Source: Ostrinia nubilalis (Eukaryota; Arthropoda; Insecta; Lepidoptera; Crambidae). From it: DNA of 64,000 nt. The notes under the pieces were generated by a model, which did no database searches, was not told the origin of the DNA, and saw only the letters and a program-made list of their open reading frames with translations. Location of the stretch: the NCBI RefSeq assembly GCF_963855985.1, contig NC_087112.1:5706501-5770500 (forward strand), in the 5' to 3' direction. Positions 1-12,800 of the stretch are shown piece by piece. Position 1 is the first letter of the stretch. Every line of letters begins with the position of its first letter. A program made the position numbers and the translations under genes.

Positions 1-879
1 TGAATCTATGAATGAATTGTGAATGTGTAGATGTACGGAAATTGGAGGCTCACAAAAATAAAACACTTTTTTTGCCACTAAGTGTACTTTTGTCTGCAAC
101 GCGTCTACGCACTCTAGAGTATGGCGGCTGACTAACATGTGTCACAGCGCGCGCAAACATGACGCGGCGACGGACCAATACCGGCACAGGAAGAAGACGC
201 GCCGTGCGTGGAGTATCCCGATTGGTCAATAGCATTTCCCGCGCTACTTAAATTCGTCTTCTGCGCAGGTACATCGGTGAGCCTTATTAATTGTGTACTA
301 CTGTACGACTGAATCGCGACTAACCTGGCGTCGCGGGTGATGTTCGTTTCTGGGCATATCGCGGAGACACGCGCCACGCCCCCGTTTCACATCTATTCCC
401 TTCTATGATCTGAGCTTAACACAAATCGCATCATTTCGACGGCTTCACCAACATTAGGTACGGTTTGACCTTTAAATGTGAAGGTTGCCTCCGTCCTTGG
501 GGCTTGAACTATACGAATACTGCAAACCAAACGCATACTCCATACATTTCGTATCTCAACCTACGAGTAACTGTATCGGTTGTACGTCTGGAACTAATCG
601 CAGCTAGTCACGCATCTCCACCGCTTTTGTATACGACTCGACCGCCCTTGTCGAGTAGCCGCTGCCCGTTCTAAAATTACCCTTATCAGCCTTCGAAAAA
701 TATCGATCGTGCCACTAATAGGTACCAGTATTAGGTAGTACCCTCCCTTTGATCTTTACCACTCAATGCCATTAGAATTTATACTTTTTATTACTTCCAT
801 TTCTAAAATATTAATTAGGAGAAATTAACATTCGGTTTAGGAAGTACAGCCATGAGGAATATTAATCCACTGGCCTTGA
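1..879. other. Non-coding stretch with CpG-rich patch and dispersed repeat
   Basis: No exon is recognisable. About 80-410 is rich in CpG compared with the AT-rich surroundings and holds two CCAAT-type motifs (near 175 and 223), so promoter activity is possible but unproven. The block at about 340-405 resembles 18970-19027: both share GGGCATAT, then GACAC, CGCCCCC and TCACATCT in the same order, so it is probably a dispersed repeat. The short ORFs here have no recognisable family. Confidence 0.4.
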
Positions 880-1155
880 TTCCAAATCGGGCATCCCATT
901 TTGGCGGACGATGGAGTGAGCTCACTGGGCACGCCTCAGACGCGGTCTGCTCGTGTGCGAGTCGCTTTCGAGTGGCGAGTGACTTTCAGTAGGAAGCCTT
1001 ATTGTCGACTGCCAGTGTTTCCTTGCTCGCACGCGAATGCAGTTAGCGTTGCTAGTCCCGCCACTAGTTTCCGAACGCGCATCTGCCGCGCGCCGTCGCC
1101 CGCGAGTCTGTGGAAAAAAATAAAAAAAGCGCGCGCATTTTCGTGTTATGCCAAA
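880..1155 (+). promoter_or_regulatory. Candidate CpG-rich promoter / 5' UTR
   Basis: This is a GC- and CpG-rich stretch (especially 900-1110) directly before an ATG in a strong context. It contrasts with the AT-rich DNA on both sides. No TATA box is obvious. If the ATG at 1156 is a first exon, this would be its promoter and leader. The assignment is inferred from composition and position only. Confidence 0.3.
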
Positions 1156-1312
1156 ATGGGTGTCGTGAAACATCAAAAAAATAAAACGAAAAAGGAGGAG
1201 CTGAAGAATAAAAAAGTTAAGGAGATTGCGAACGGAAAAACTGATGATGGGAAAGTGAAAAAGAAAAAAACAGTGTCGTGTTTACAGTGCATCAAACCTA
1301 ATAAAAACGATG
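1156..1312 (+). CDS. Candidate alternative first coding exon, possibly of the ankyrin gene
   Basis: The ATG at 1156 has a strong context (CAAAATGG) and is the first in-frame ATG of an open frame that runs from 901. It starts a 52-residue, very lysine-rich segment beginning MGVVKHQK and containing a Cys pair (SCLQC). A GTAATA donor at 1313 leaves phase 1. The first ankyrin exon in the window, at 16219, needs exactly phase 1, so the join GAT G|GT GGT stays open and gives [10 protein letters not shown]. That would be an internally initiated ankyrin without ankyrin repeats. Unspliced, the frame stops 4 codons later. Phase agreement alone has a one-in-three chance, and I recognise no family. It may instead belong to another transcript. 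Confidence 0.33.
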
Positions 1313-4300
1313 GTAATAATTATTAAGACATTTTATTGAAACTTTTGCGCGGCATCTATGGCAGTTGATGTTTTTCCTTTTATTTTTATTATCAAGCTAA
1401 ATAAAATTCGTACAAATATACGGTGTCTGCTGTAGTACAATAGTTTTGACCATTATACCTACTAAACAAACAACGGAAAGGATGTTGCGAACGCCGGTTT
1501 TATTGTTCATCAATTCGCTTTAGTGGCTGCATTAATTTGTATTTTCCGTTTTTAACCAAAATATTTCCTCTTTAATTATGTAGTAGAGTGGACCTACTAG
1601 AGGAAAATGATCGGAAAACCTTTACTGAACAGACCACAAAAAAGGCTGCTGTTATGAAAATGGTTTCACTTAAAGACTATGTAATACTAACAAAGCTCTT
1701 TCATGTTTAAAATTAAGTTTTTCATTAGTAATCAGCATCATCAAGGGTTTTCTTCAGTATATGAAAATTTCGTCCTTCAAAATTCATACAGATTTTTTCA
1801 ATTCCTTATCAGTGAATGTTTCCTATTGAAAATGTTGTTTTGTGGATGGTTTTACATGTGTACATGTTCTCATAAACTACCCAAGCTAATGGATGTTATT
1901 CAAAGTGTACAATGTCACTGCCTAGATAACATTTATCAGCACTGTCAAGAGCAAGGCCTAATGGAAATGAGGCTTTTATTATTTTCAGTGTCTAATGGCT
2001 ACTTTTCCCTGCGGACTAATACGTTATTGTAATGACGTAAATTTTTGTTTGTGTGTAGTGTTTATGATGAAAATACTTGGTATTATAATACAGGACAAAA
2101 AATAAATAATCCAACTACAATAAGCCCTGGATTTTTTATATACCTACATAGTCCCTGAACAAAAATTACTCGAAATCAAAAATGGCGTAGCCGCCGCGGG
2201 GATAGAGCTTGTTATTTATAATTAAAATACGTGTAAACCTTTTCTAAACTATACTCTAACGAGCTATACTATTAACGTCAGCTCACGAGAAAAATGTCAA
2301 AACATAAGATCCATCCGACAATAACATTTATCATTATATCACGTTAAAAAACACCGTTTTGCTGTTGATGCAATAGCTTTTTTGGTATTATTCTGTCAGA
2401 TTTTCCACATCACTGGTTTTAACACCACAAGTTGGTGTTTTTGCGCACGCGTCATTAAATGTGTGGCAGCTATCGGCATTATAGGCCTAGCATTACACAC
2501 TTCACGTGATATAGCTAGATCCATCATTATAGCGTGTTTTCAAACAAAATGTGGAGACAGTCTGATTGCCTTTTTTAGGGAATGTCGTAACTTTTAACGT
2601 AAATTGTAAACATAAAACTTTAGTGAGTAATAACAGTCACTAGATTGTGTTAACGTGAACGTGGCGTCAGTTTATAATATAACGCGTTAGACTGAAAACT
2701 AACATTGGGTTAGGTTAGATTGTAATCTATGTCAAATTATAATCTGACGGAATTCACAATTTTACGGTGACATATACACCCGTTATGTTTACAAAAAATG
2801 CTCTTTTTAGGGATTGTATCACGAAAATAAAAATCTTTATTCAATTCAGCCAATATTTGGCACTGATGAACGTCAAAATAAATAAATTAAAAAAAAAACT
2901 AGCTCTCTTCTCATGTGTCCTTATCCTTTGAGCCCTACCAGTATGGGGCATATTATTGGACTTTTAGAAATAAACCCATGCAATTCTAGTTTACATGTTA
3001 TGGCTATCCAGCGATGCGATTAATCTATATCTGATTATGATCCACAAAACAGGCGTCCCCATCGCGTTCGACCCACATCCCGATGTTTACGTCTCGTTCC
3101 CGAATAGCTGAGGTTTCGTAACGCGTGCGTGTTCCATAAAAACCAGTCTAAGGGACCCTTTATTAGTTGGTATAAATAGATTTAAGAGTTTGCGGAGGCT
3201 GGGTTAAGGTCTTGAGTGTTATTTGGCCGATTTTCAATCAATGGTAATCTATTATAATAGTTGTTTTTAAATAAAGGTTATAGGGAGTTGAAGAGATGAG
3301 TGGAAATTGTATTCACCGACAAGAGAAACGCGAAAAGTCTTCAAAGATTTTAGTTAGAGACGGAAAAGTTTTGCTTGGAAATTGTTCTTCCTAGTCTATA
3401 ATAATTGAAATTGCAATGAAAGGTTAACAATAAGTTATTATTAATCCACCATCGAATCTCTTTTTCGGTCCTGTAATTGACCTAAATATTGTTTAACTAT
3501 AAACTCTTACTAATGCTCTAGATTGGATGGTAAATGCATTCTTTACCTATTTGGTTACGTAAACAATACCTTAGTTTGTTGCAATTTCCTTACTGAGTAT
3601 ACCTACTTCTAAACTAAACATAGAATTAATATTAACTACGCATTCTTAGATAATTCTATAATCCATTTTGTATTAGAAAAACCTTTACCGTGCATTAGGT
3701 TTGTAAACACCGGGTTTGTAAACAAACCCGCCGGTGTTTACAAAACAGTTACTATAAGTTACACTTATTTTTTATCCTAAAATGTGAGTCATGCATGAAT
3801 CTAAATATGTATATTGGCCACCTAATATTAAGGTTATAGTTCTGAAGCTAGCGGAAGCGAGCGAATATTTACTTAATTTAGATGGCCAACATGGAGCAAT
3901 AATTTGAATTTGATCTAAATATTGTCACCACGGCAACCTAAAGTATGCCATTTCTTCAAGTAGGTAACTAAGCTAAAGTTTAATGACCGTCAGGTCATCA
4001 GGTGCCATTTTAGAAAAACGTCGAACGTGATCCGACGCTGCTGTTTTTCCGGTGGATCTAATGCTTTTGAGTTGATGTCTGCTGATTTAAATTCCCCTCG
4101 TATTTACTGAGGTGACCTATTACTTATCACTAAGAATGCTTCCAAAAAGGTTCCCACCAAAAAGATTTTGCTAAGACGGCTCGCCTATCAAAAACTTATG
4201 ATCACATTTCGAGCCAAGCTTTAACTCTACAAGCTTAACATCACAAACTAAACCCTAGTCAAAATATGTGACGTTTTTATGGCAAGGATTGAAAATAAGT

Positions 4301-4740
4301 CTAGGTATACCAGTGTAGGATTGACCGGCCCGCTCCGCTCTCGCCTATAGCCATGCTACCAAATAGTCGCGATGATGTAAAGCAAAACTCGGCCTTCGCA
4401 CACACGTCACCGGGCCTCCCGCGAAGGCCGCCAATTACCACCAGGTTGATTGTCTGCTTGTTCTGCTGACCTTCCGGGTTATCAATTTATCTTCTGCGAA
4501 TGTGGACTACTTTAGATGACATTTAGGGTTAGTGTGCGAATCGACTCTTTTTTGAACTAGTAGTATGCGATTACTATATAGTTCTCAAAGGGGTCGATTC
4601 GCACCCGTTTTTTAATATTTTTGATACATCCGGGCGAAACGCCTACTAAAAAAAAATATTATTGAAAGAGGACGTTGCGCACATTCGTGCGAAGGAAAAT
4701 CGTGCGAAACTACTACTAACCCACATTTATAGCCAGTTAT
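1313..4740. other. AT-rich non-coding stretch
   Basis: No exon, RNA gene or recognisable protein fragment is visible. The open frames at 1703-2032 and 2382-2597 are short, AT-rich and unlike any family I know. A compact hairpin lies at 3699-3743, where a TTTGTAAACACCGG arm meets its complement CCGGTGTTTACAAA. The stretch may be the start of a long ankyrin intron if the exon at 1156 is real. Confidence 0.4.
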
Positions 4741-5071
4741 CCTAGGATGCGCGCCGACGGCGAGCCTCATGGAGGTAGACGCGGGGGCGTCTGCCTCCTA
4801 ACATTGAGGCCCGAAGTGCGCGCGGAGTCCCCGCGCGCTTCGGAGAGAGTTGCCCTTCTAAGGGCGACAGTTTGAGTGAGGCTGCGGCCAAAGCGTGGGG
4901 GTACGCACGTGAACGACTTAACGGCGCCTTACGTGCTACCCCACTAAGCGCCACCCGAGGGACCCGTCAGGTTTTTAGTGGGTAGGCCCTGCCCTTCTGG
5001 CAGGGAGAGCCCCACATAACCCACCGGAACCCCCGGACCGGTGGGTATGCATTTCAATACATTTTCCTGAC

Positions 5072-5107
<36 letters not shown>

Positions 5108-5213
5108 GCGCGCCCTTATATAGTCTCATCGAGAGTTTTATCGATCTTAGACGATATGCCCATACATTTGTCGCATAGGGACGATAAAATGATATCGTGG
5201 TGCGCATCCTAGG
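4741..5213. mobile_element. MITE with CCTAGGATGCGC inverted ends, split by a retroposon
   Basis: The left end CCTAGGATGCGCGCC is the inverted counterpart of the right end GGTGCGCATCCTAGG at about 5199-5213. Removing the poly(A) insert at 4756-5102 leaves an element of roughly 115 bp. A sister copy of similar length, with CTAGGATGCGCACC and GGCGCGCATTCTAG ends, lies at 61414-61515. The internal parts share ATCGATAAAAT-like and TTATCG-like segments. Confidence 0.75.
4756..5103 (+). mobile_element. GC-rich poly(A) retroposon (truncated LINE or SINE)
   Basis: A GC-rich insert of about 318 bp ends in 30 uninterrupted A residues (5074-5103). It is bounded by a direct repeat AGGATGCGCGCC at 4744-4755 and 5103-5114. 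The repeat belongs to the host MITE, so this is a target-primed insertion into it. The body has no convincing ORF, and its family is not recognised. The unbroken tail and perfect duplication point to a recent event. Confidence 0.75.
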
Positions 5214-6275
5214 CTGGCAGGTACCTAATTATTATCCTAATTATCACTTTTCTTCTGATTAATTTCGTTGCGGTTTCAATGACAGTACACTAGTATCTAG
5301 AACTGACTCAGCCTTCGCTAAAGTAGTCGAGTAAGTAGCAATTATGGTAGTTAAACTGTAGATCCTGCATCCTACAAAGTTGACGGAAACTAGAGGTGGG
5401 AACTATACTATTCCCACCTCCATTTGAAGAAGTGCATTATAGTCTCAGTTAGAACTTCAGATTTTGGTGATGTAGCAGTTGCAGACTCTAGATTTGTGTT
5501 GTAATGCCTATTTTAACTGAATAACACAATAATTAACGTGACGTACCATCACAAAAGTTAAAACCAAACGGTGCAACGTACTTTTACGATTCAAATCCAC
5601 AAATTATTGCGACTGTTTTGTCTCTCGTGCCCTCTGAAAGTTAATGAGTGACATGACAATACTGTACTATTTTTGTTTGGCTTTTACACGATAACCAGTA
5701 ATTATGAAACATTGAGCTTGAAGAGGCAAAGTCATCCCCTTGAAGTATCTTATTTATTGCTGTTACGTATCAACTCTATTTTTTCCTCCTATTTTCCCCA
5801 TGATAAATTCGTGGAATCAATCCTCTTCCCTGAGGGGAAAGTTGCGTGTAGAATACCAAATTACAAAATACATAAATATTTCCGAATAAATGTAATTTTA
5901 CCGGAGGAAAAATCAAAGGGAAATCTTGGGAAATTTCTCAGAACATAACATACTCGTAGTTATTTATTAACATAAGAGTGAACCACAAAATAAAATTCAT
6001 AAACAAAACCAACATCTATTACTAGCATTTCTACCTACTTCTAACGGCACAAGGGCGTTGGAATCCACTTTGGCTCTAATATTGACATGCTGCGGGCAAA
6101 TTAGAAGAGTCAACAAGGATGTTATACAAACGTATAGCTTCCGTATTTTCAAAGGAATATTTCTGACTTCTATCAGATTTCTTTTATTATTAAAATACTT
6201 TTACAAAAGAGTTTGTGAAGAGAGAGGAGTAAAGTTGGAAAGACGCACTCAAGACATACTTTTACTTATGATCTA
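5214..6275. other. Non-coding stretch, nothing recognised
   Basis: The ORF-sized open stretch at 5673-5948 has low-complexity, AT-driven codons and no recognisable family. No repeat boundary was found apart from short hairpins around 5396-5425 (GAGGTGGGAA against TTCCCACCTC). Confidence 0.35.
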
Positions 6276-6486
6276 ACTAGCGGCCGCCCTCGACTTCGTA
6301 CGCGTGGGGGATCCATCAGTTTTACCCCATTAGGGGTAGAGTTTCGTAAAATCCTTTCTTAGCGGATGCCTACGTCATAACATCTACCTACATGCCAAAT
6401 TTCAGCCCGATCCGTCTAGTGGTTTGGGCTGTGCGTTGATAGATCACTATGTCAGTCAGTCAGTCACCTTTGAGTTATATTTAGAT
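6276..6486 (+). mobile_element. Retroposon 3' tail, CGGCCGCC..ACTTCGTACGCGTGG family, copy 1
   Basis: It begins CTAGCGGCCGCCCTCGACTT and runs through a segment about codons for a lost reading frame (AAATTTCAGCCCGATCC) to a GTCAGTCAGTCAGT tail. The same order of blocks occurs at 7477-7666 and, inverted, at 14901-15115. This organisation matches the short conserved 3' tails of RTE-like LINEs and their SINE partners in Lepidoptera (family knowledge). The subfamily is not determined. Confidence 0.65.
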
Positions 6487-7476
6487 CTACGATATTCTAT
6501 TGACATGACCATGAAAAGTGTAGGATTCCCATACTGTCCTGATATCGCACCTCTGTATGCTCTTAATATTTACTTCAATAAAACCAATGTTTGGCATGAC
6601 CTAACCAAGTATTCATACTAAAATAACGACGCAAATCTCAGTTTAATAATTAACCACCTCATAAATAATCATGCAAAAAGCAGATGTATCAGCTACTTGT
6701 GCTCAGTTATGTGTACCTCAGTGAGATCATCATTCTCGTGCGTAATACTTAATCTGCCCGGAATGTATCCGACCTTTTTTATTGCTGTTGCAATCGTAGA
6801 TATGACGTTTGCGTAGATAAACATACTTTTATGGAGATAGAAATGTGCATGTAAGCCTTAACATGACATGATATTACGCTCATTTACCTACAATGTTAAT
6901 TCATATTTCATTTAATTAACTCATTAATTTAATGTGCTTAAGCGTGACCACAGTCGGCATATTATAGTTAACCCAATAAAAACTAACTTTTTTTTTATCA
7001 AATATCCAGAAATACCCTTTTAAATACATTCAATTCCTAAGCAAATTGAGTTATAGTAGATGATTTATTCACATGCCCTCTAAAAACATCTTCACAATAA
7101 TAGTCGGATACTTTCCGGGCAAGCATCTAATTCTTACACGCGTATCTTCTGCATCACAATCACCATTAAAGTACATCCAGAGACAGTTAATTGTAACAAC
7201 GTGATTTTTATTGGTACACACCACACAATGGTACCATTTTAGTTCAGTGGAACTCTACAGCTATCGTAGGTGGTAAACATCGGTACATTGGACTCTATTG
7301 CTGGTCACATAGGATTATTATACGACATTGTATTGATTTCTCACATTTCTTTAACCTTGGAATGAATGAATGAAGGAATGATGGAGTAACCTAGTGAAAG
7401 TGAAAATATAAACTTTTGGACAGCAGGTACAGATATTTAAATCTTGTGACGTCACATATTATTATTATTATACAGC
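6487..7476. other. Non-coding stretch, nothing recognised
   Basis: AT-rich sequence with no exon, RNA gene or repeat that I can support. Confidence 0.35.
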
Positions 7477-7666
7477 ACTAGCGGCCGCCCGCGACTTCGT
7501 ACGCGTGGATCCTGTTTTACCCCCTTTTCCCGAATTTTCTTTGCTATAAACCTCACGGAGCCCGAGACCTTTCCAACGAATGCAAAACCGTGGAAATCGG
7601 TTTGTGCGTTCTGGAGTTATAGCGTCAGGGAGGAAAACCCGACTTATTTTTATATAGTAGATGTCT
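7477..7666 (+). mobile_element. Retroposon 3' tail, same family, copy 2
   Basis: It opens with CTAGCGGCCGCCCGCGACTT and CGTACGCGTGGATCC, as in the copies at 6276 and 14901. It then diverges into another middle section with TTTCTTTGCTATAAACC, ending near TATATAGTAGATG. It is probably a related but distinct subfamily of RTE-like tail. Confidence 0.6.
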
Positions 7667-9362
7667 CTATCCATGGTTTTCCGCTACTACTTAAATGTTT
7701 TTGGGTGGGAAAACAGAGAAATAGATAAATAAACAGATCATACTCGCTAAAATAGGCCTCTGGGACCAGTGCAAATGTTAATAAATACCTAATTACAATA
7801 CCATTCTTGTACCTCGATGACGAGTTTAGTGTTGATCAAAACAGGCATAACGAGACAGTTTGGCAGGTAGATAATATTTTATAAGGTAAACTGCACGTGG
7901 TGATTCACATAGTTTATTGCACTCCTAAAGCGAGAAGGCCTCTCGTACCCTTAAATGGTTAGGGAAGGTCCTCATTTCATCCCACGTTGGGTTTCAAATA
8001 ACATTTCTGTTTAGGTAAAGATTATCCTTTTCGAAATCAACTACACCATGTTGCACCAGACCATTCGTCCCCTGGATGTCATAAAAGGCGATTAAAAGAC
8101 AAATATGTCAAATCTTCTTATTCGTTACGCTCTTGGCAAAGCGGTCGTGGTCACGTTGAGGCGTTGTTCACATCGGTTGTAGAGGCGGATACAACTCTCC
8201 GCACGATCTCCCTCCATCTCTCTCTATTGGCAGACTGTCTGGTGCAGTCACATACGCCGTCTCCCACTGCTGATTTCACTTGGTCGGTCCAGCGCAATTG
8301 TGACCTGCCACGCGATCGGGTTCCTTCGACTTTTCCTTGGACGACCAGTCGTTCTATGTCAACATCAGGCATCCCCAACTCGTCTGGCCAGGGTGGGGAA
8401 TGTTGGCCAAATCTTTAAAATTAATTTAGAGGTCATGCTCCTGGAGTGGAGTCAATTTTTTTTATTTTATTTAAAAACTAAAGAGCTTTAAAAACCACTA
8501 GGGTTTGAAATAACCTGATGTTTCTGATTGCACTTGTCTATGCCACCCAGTAAATCGAGTCAACCGCGTAAACTTGATTGCTTTCATATTAAACTGCGAC
8601 TCGTGTCCAATAAATCTAAAATGAGAGCAATTGATTGATAGTTATGGGAATAGAACCCTGGTCCTCATACATATTTTACGGCATACCGTTAATGTACCGT
8701 ATAATTGAGTCTTGTAGAATCATACCGATTACATTGAATTTAATTAATTTAAATGTGTAAAATGAGCAATGTGAACTGAAATTCTCTACCATAACTTAAA
8801 TTTTATATGTAGTTACATATTTATTGAATTGCCTCTTCATTTATTATTTTAACGCCACTTAAAAGCGATAGAGGTCAATCAGATTGTGTCCTGTCAAAAT
8901 AATAATTGTCAACAATGAATGCAAAATTTTTGACATCCATTGCTGCTGCTGTATTATACCTGGCTAGGTCGAAAAAATGCACATTGTAATTTTACATACA
9001 AATTACTTTTGTTCAGTACTCTTCCATACAGACCTTATCACATGTGACAATGGAATAATTGTTAAATGCAATACACACGTCAATCATTTGCCATCTGTGT
9101 ATCATGAACAATCACAAACAAAACCAGGTGTGGAACGAACTACCGTCAAAACAGTTGCGTGACATTGGTGTTTTTATAGTGATCAGACAAGTATGATTGT
9201 AGGGAAATAGGTAAATAGTTAAAGCATTACCTGTGTTTCACACGGAATCTAATTGTAGTTAAAATGGACAAATTGATAGCGGAATGGCATTTAGAATTGG
9301 CAATTAGTACATCAGCCTACATTTGTGCTGCAAATTGCACTTATTACAATTTTATGGTGTAT
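7667..9362. other. Non-coding DNA around the LINE remnant
   Basis: Apart from the LINE remnant at 8150-8420 there is AT-rich sequence without supported genes. The small open frame at 8977-9162 has no recognised family. Confidence 0.35.
8150..8420 (-). pseudogene. LINE reverse-transcriptase ORF C-terminal remnant
   Basis: The minus strand encodes the C-terminal tail typical of lepidopteran LINE ORF2 remnants. A short GMPDVDIERLV-type stretch is followed by GRSQLRWTDQVK, a Cys-containing spacer, NRERWREIVRRV and a stop. No catalytic RT motif is present, so this is a 5'-truncated, dead fragment. The assignment comes from recognising the GR..LRW.D..K...W pattern. Confidence 0.65.
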
Positions 9363-9840
9363 CTCTATTCCACTTAGAACACCAAGTGGGACTCCAAGCG
9401 ACAATTTGGTGTCCTTTGATCACTCATGTATAAGATCACCTGGACAAGGGGTCATCCATAAAGTACGTCACACGTAAAGAGGGGGGGAGGGGGTTGACAA
9501 AGTGTGACATGGTGTGACAAGGGGTGGGAGGGGTCCTAAGTTTCGTGACATCACATTTCAATTGTTTCAAATATTTGATATAATGTTGATTTCATAAAAA
9601 AAGTACTTAATTTAAATGGAAATAAAACTAATTGCTGTTAATTTAATAAGTTTTCGATGATAATTGCAAAACATGTGACGTCACACTAGGGAGGGGGGGG
9701 TCTCAGAAATGTGACCACCTGTGACAAGGACGGAGGGGAGGTCAAAAAATCATGAAATTCGTGTGACGTACTTTATGGATGGCCCCCAAGACTTTGATCA
9801 CCTGGGTGATCAAAGCCAGGTGATCAAAGTGGAATAGACC
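9363..9840. mobile_element. MITE (CTATTCCACTT ends), copy 1, split by a second MITE
   Basis: The left end CTATTCCACTT and the right end AAAGTGGAATAGACC are inverted repeats. Internal GTGATC motifs and CAAAGG/ATTTGGTGTCC segments match the intact 164-bp copy at 14379-14542. The extra length comes from the MITE at 9448-9786. Confidence 0.8.
9448..9786. mobile_element. MITE with GGGGTCATCCATAAAGTACG ends nested in another MITE
   Basis: The left arm GGGGTCATCCATAAAGTACG, followed by TCACACG, is mirrored by CGTGTGACGTACTTTATGGA at the right, followed by TGGCCCC. The interior has G-runs and GTGACAAGG/TGTGACAAGG repeats near both ends. About 340 bp long and non-coding. CAAG follows the right end and overlaps the left end, so the exact target duplication is ambiguous. 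Confidence 0.8.
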
Positions 9841-12800
9841 AAATAAGGCAGCCACAGGGTTGATAAGTTAAGCTTGATTTGCCGTCACACGATACATCTT
9901 TTGTACTTCAATTGCATTTTTCCCAAACTTTACTAAACTATTTTTATATTCTCTCTTTCCATTCATTGTGTGAAATGGTAACTCGTATAATAATAATATG
10001 TCGATGCTTGAACTTGCTAAAGGGAAAATGAAAATCTAAAAGTTTTTGTGACTCACAAATATTTCTTACATTATGTAGTAAGATAGAAGTGCTGATGTAA
10101 GCAGGTTTCCATCCAGTAAACACGGGCATTAACCATATCTATTTCTGCGACTGGCAGCGAAGGTTAAATCCAATTAAATTCTAACAGTCTATGGAGAAAT
10201 GTACACTGCAGACCACATAACTATGCGACAGTTAACCTCAAAACTGAGATCTATATTGTAGGCATAGAGTTTGGAATCGTTAAGCATTCGTCCAATGATT
10301 CGTACGGGATGCTTAATTACTGCTTCCTAACCTAAATAACTTTTAATTACTTCTCTTTACGCTTCATATAGTCGACAGTAATCACCTGTTTATGATATGT
10401 ATGGTGTTCATTTGAATTATCGCCGGAATCTAAATAATGTATTTACTGTTATATTGCATTTCACTCTTGAATTCAGTATGAAGGAGATCCGAGTAAAATC
10501 GATAATAATATCACAATATCACAAAAACAAAACTGTTATTTGAAATGCCAAATATTAAAAACATAATACTAAATCAAAATCGTTTATTATAATATTACAA
10601 GTGACCGTCAAAACATGTCCATTGTGTCCTACCACCTACTTCTAGTATATTAAATAGGCACTATTTTAATGTAGACCGCATAAATCTTTCTAGCCAGACT
10701 TCAGGATATTGGTGGAGGCGGCATTTCCCTGAACATTACCTCATTCTTACGCAATAGTCATATTTTAACGCATTCCAATATCATTTAGTATTAATTGCAA
10801 GAATCTACTGCATATGTTATTAGAATGATTAGATCATCTAGCTGGAATTGGATTAACATAATTCAGAATCTTTTTAAACTCAAATATATTAAAAAATGGT
10901 CCTTCGAGCCCGATTTTGAGACACTAAGAACTCTAATTCATATTAGTTATAGAACATGTTTGTTCCTTTTATGCTGCACTGATATTAGTTATTACAAATG
11001 GAAAACCCTTTCTCCACACAAACATTCTGCAAATGTGTAACATTTTATCAGCGTTTGCGCAGCTAATTGCCGGTCACAGTTACGGCTGTCAATTAGAATG
11101 CACAGCGCGGTAACCAAACATTGGTCAGCCTTCTGATGGTGATCTCACCACCGCGCCTTGGGCAAATAAAACTACCCACGTAACCGCTTACCCTTATTAG
11201 TTAGATTAGTTTCTTCCAGTGTGACTACCCGCTTTTGTGGGCTGTTCGTCCACTGTAATGGTCTGTTTGAAACTTATCGTGTGGGTTGTTACTAAGACGT
11301 TATGAAACTAACGCGATATTTTAAAGATTATGCAGAAGCAAAGTAATCTTTCAGAGTTACGGTGAAATATTTTTATTCCTGAAGACTATGAAACGACACT
11401 CACTCGTACTTATGAATTTACACTCAAAGATAATAATTAAACTTGTGGTTAGTTTGAGTAAATATTGAAATTCAACCAACCAGACTCGAGTCTGTGATTG
11501 ATTTTGAATCGAAATTATAGAGGGTTAGACTCAATCTTGATAACATATTAAGTATGCTCTGTCAATTTTTATCACTCGTCTTATGACAAAATAGAGAGAT
11601 CCCAAAAACGCTTTGTAGAATAGTCCTTGGTCTCATCTCTCTCACATCATTCCTCCTTTATAGGTCAAGGCATAGACACAATACTCAGCCTTCTTCCCAC
11701 CCCTTACATGTCTGGGATTGTCAATAAAGAGAAAGTAATGCTAATAAACGTCCTAAAAAATGTTTCTCCTTCCTTCGAGTTATGTAAGACTTGGTAATAA
11801 AATCGTATGCCAAAATTACGTTTTTCTTATTCTTCATCCTTCCGTTCCTTACTCGTAATCATAAAAAGTAAGTATTTTACTTCACTACCACAAAATATTG
11901 TGATTGCGAATATAATTATCTTATTCAATTCTTTATAATAAGAAAATAAGTATAATCTCAGCAACCATTAGGTATTATGCTGTAACCATTCATTCATACG
12001 TAACAATAACTAAACGAATTCAGCTTTCTCGAAATCTGCCTAGACTTTTTCCGTGCAATTGTGTATCACTTATAGTCGCATATTAAAATGATCTTAGAAT
12101 ATTCTCGAAACTCGGAAGTATATTGCTGTTTTTGCTAAAGCCATCTTTTTCGATTTATTACTATTAAAACACGAATTAAAGTATCTAACTAAGTAACTCT
12201 AAAATGGCATTAATTGGTTAGGTTTTTATTGGCGTTCAATCCGTAGATCCTGGCTACATGGGAGTTGCAGCGGTGGGAACAAGAGGTGGAAAATGTGGAA
12301 ATAGTCCCGTAATAACAATCTCTACCTCTGGTAGAGTTAAGTCAAATGATGCTGATTTCTGTGTTACTGCACTTCAGAGGGTATATTACACCCTCTTTGG
12401 TTAATTAGAGAGCAATTTTAATCAAGATTTTCTTAAAAACAAAATCATTCTTGCTTGACCTAATTCACTCGTTTGTAGAACATAGATTCATGTTGTAGAT
12501 GTCATGTTGTCATCAACAAAAACATTGCCAAAAAATGCGTCACCACTTCACACATGACCTCGAAATTTAATAATAAACGCATCCTTACCTCATTAAAAAT
12601 AAAGGTGACAACAAAGAGTTGTAAGATGTAGTCATCGACAGCTTACACACAATCACTTTTTGAGCTGATGTCAGCAGACAATTTTAGAGATCTTGTTTTA
12701 TTGTTAAATAAAAGTAGTCACGAACAAGTTGCTTTTATATTTACGTGTAATTGCATCATTAATGAGTGGTTCCGTAGGGTTGTCGACTAAAAACACAATT

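Noticed and set aside
901..1326. A 141-residue protein read from 901
   Set aside because: The start is TTG; the first in-frame ATG is at 1156, so only the shorter segment was kept as a candidate.
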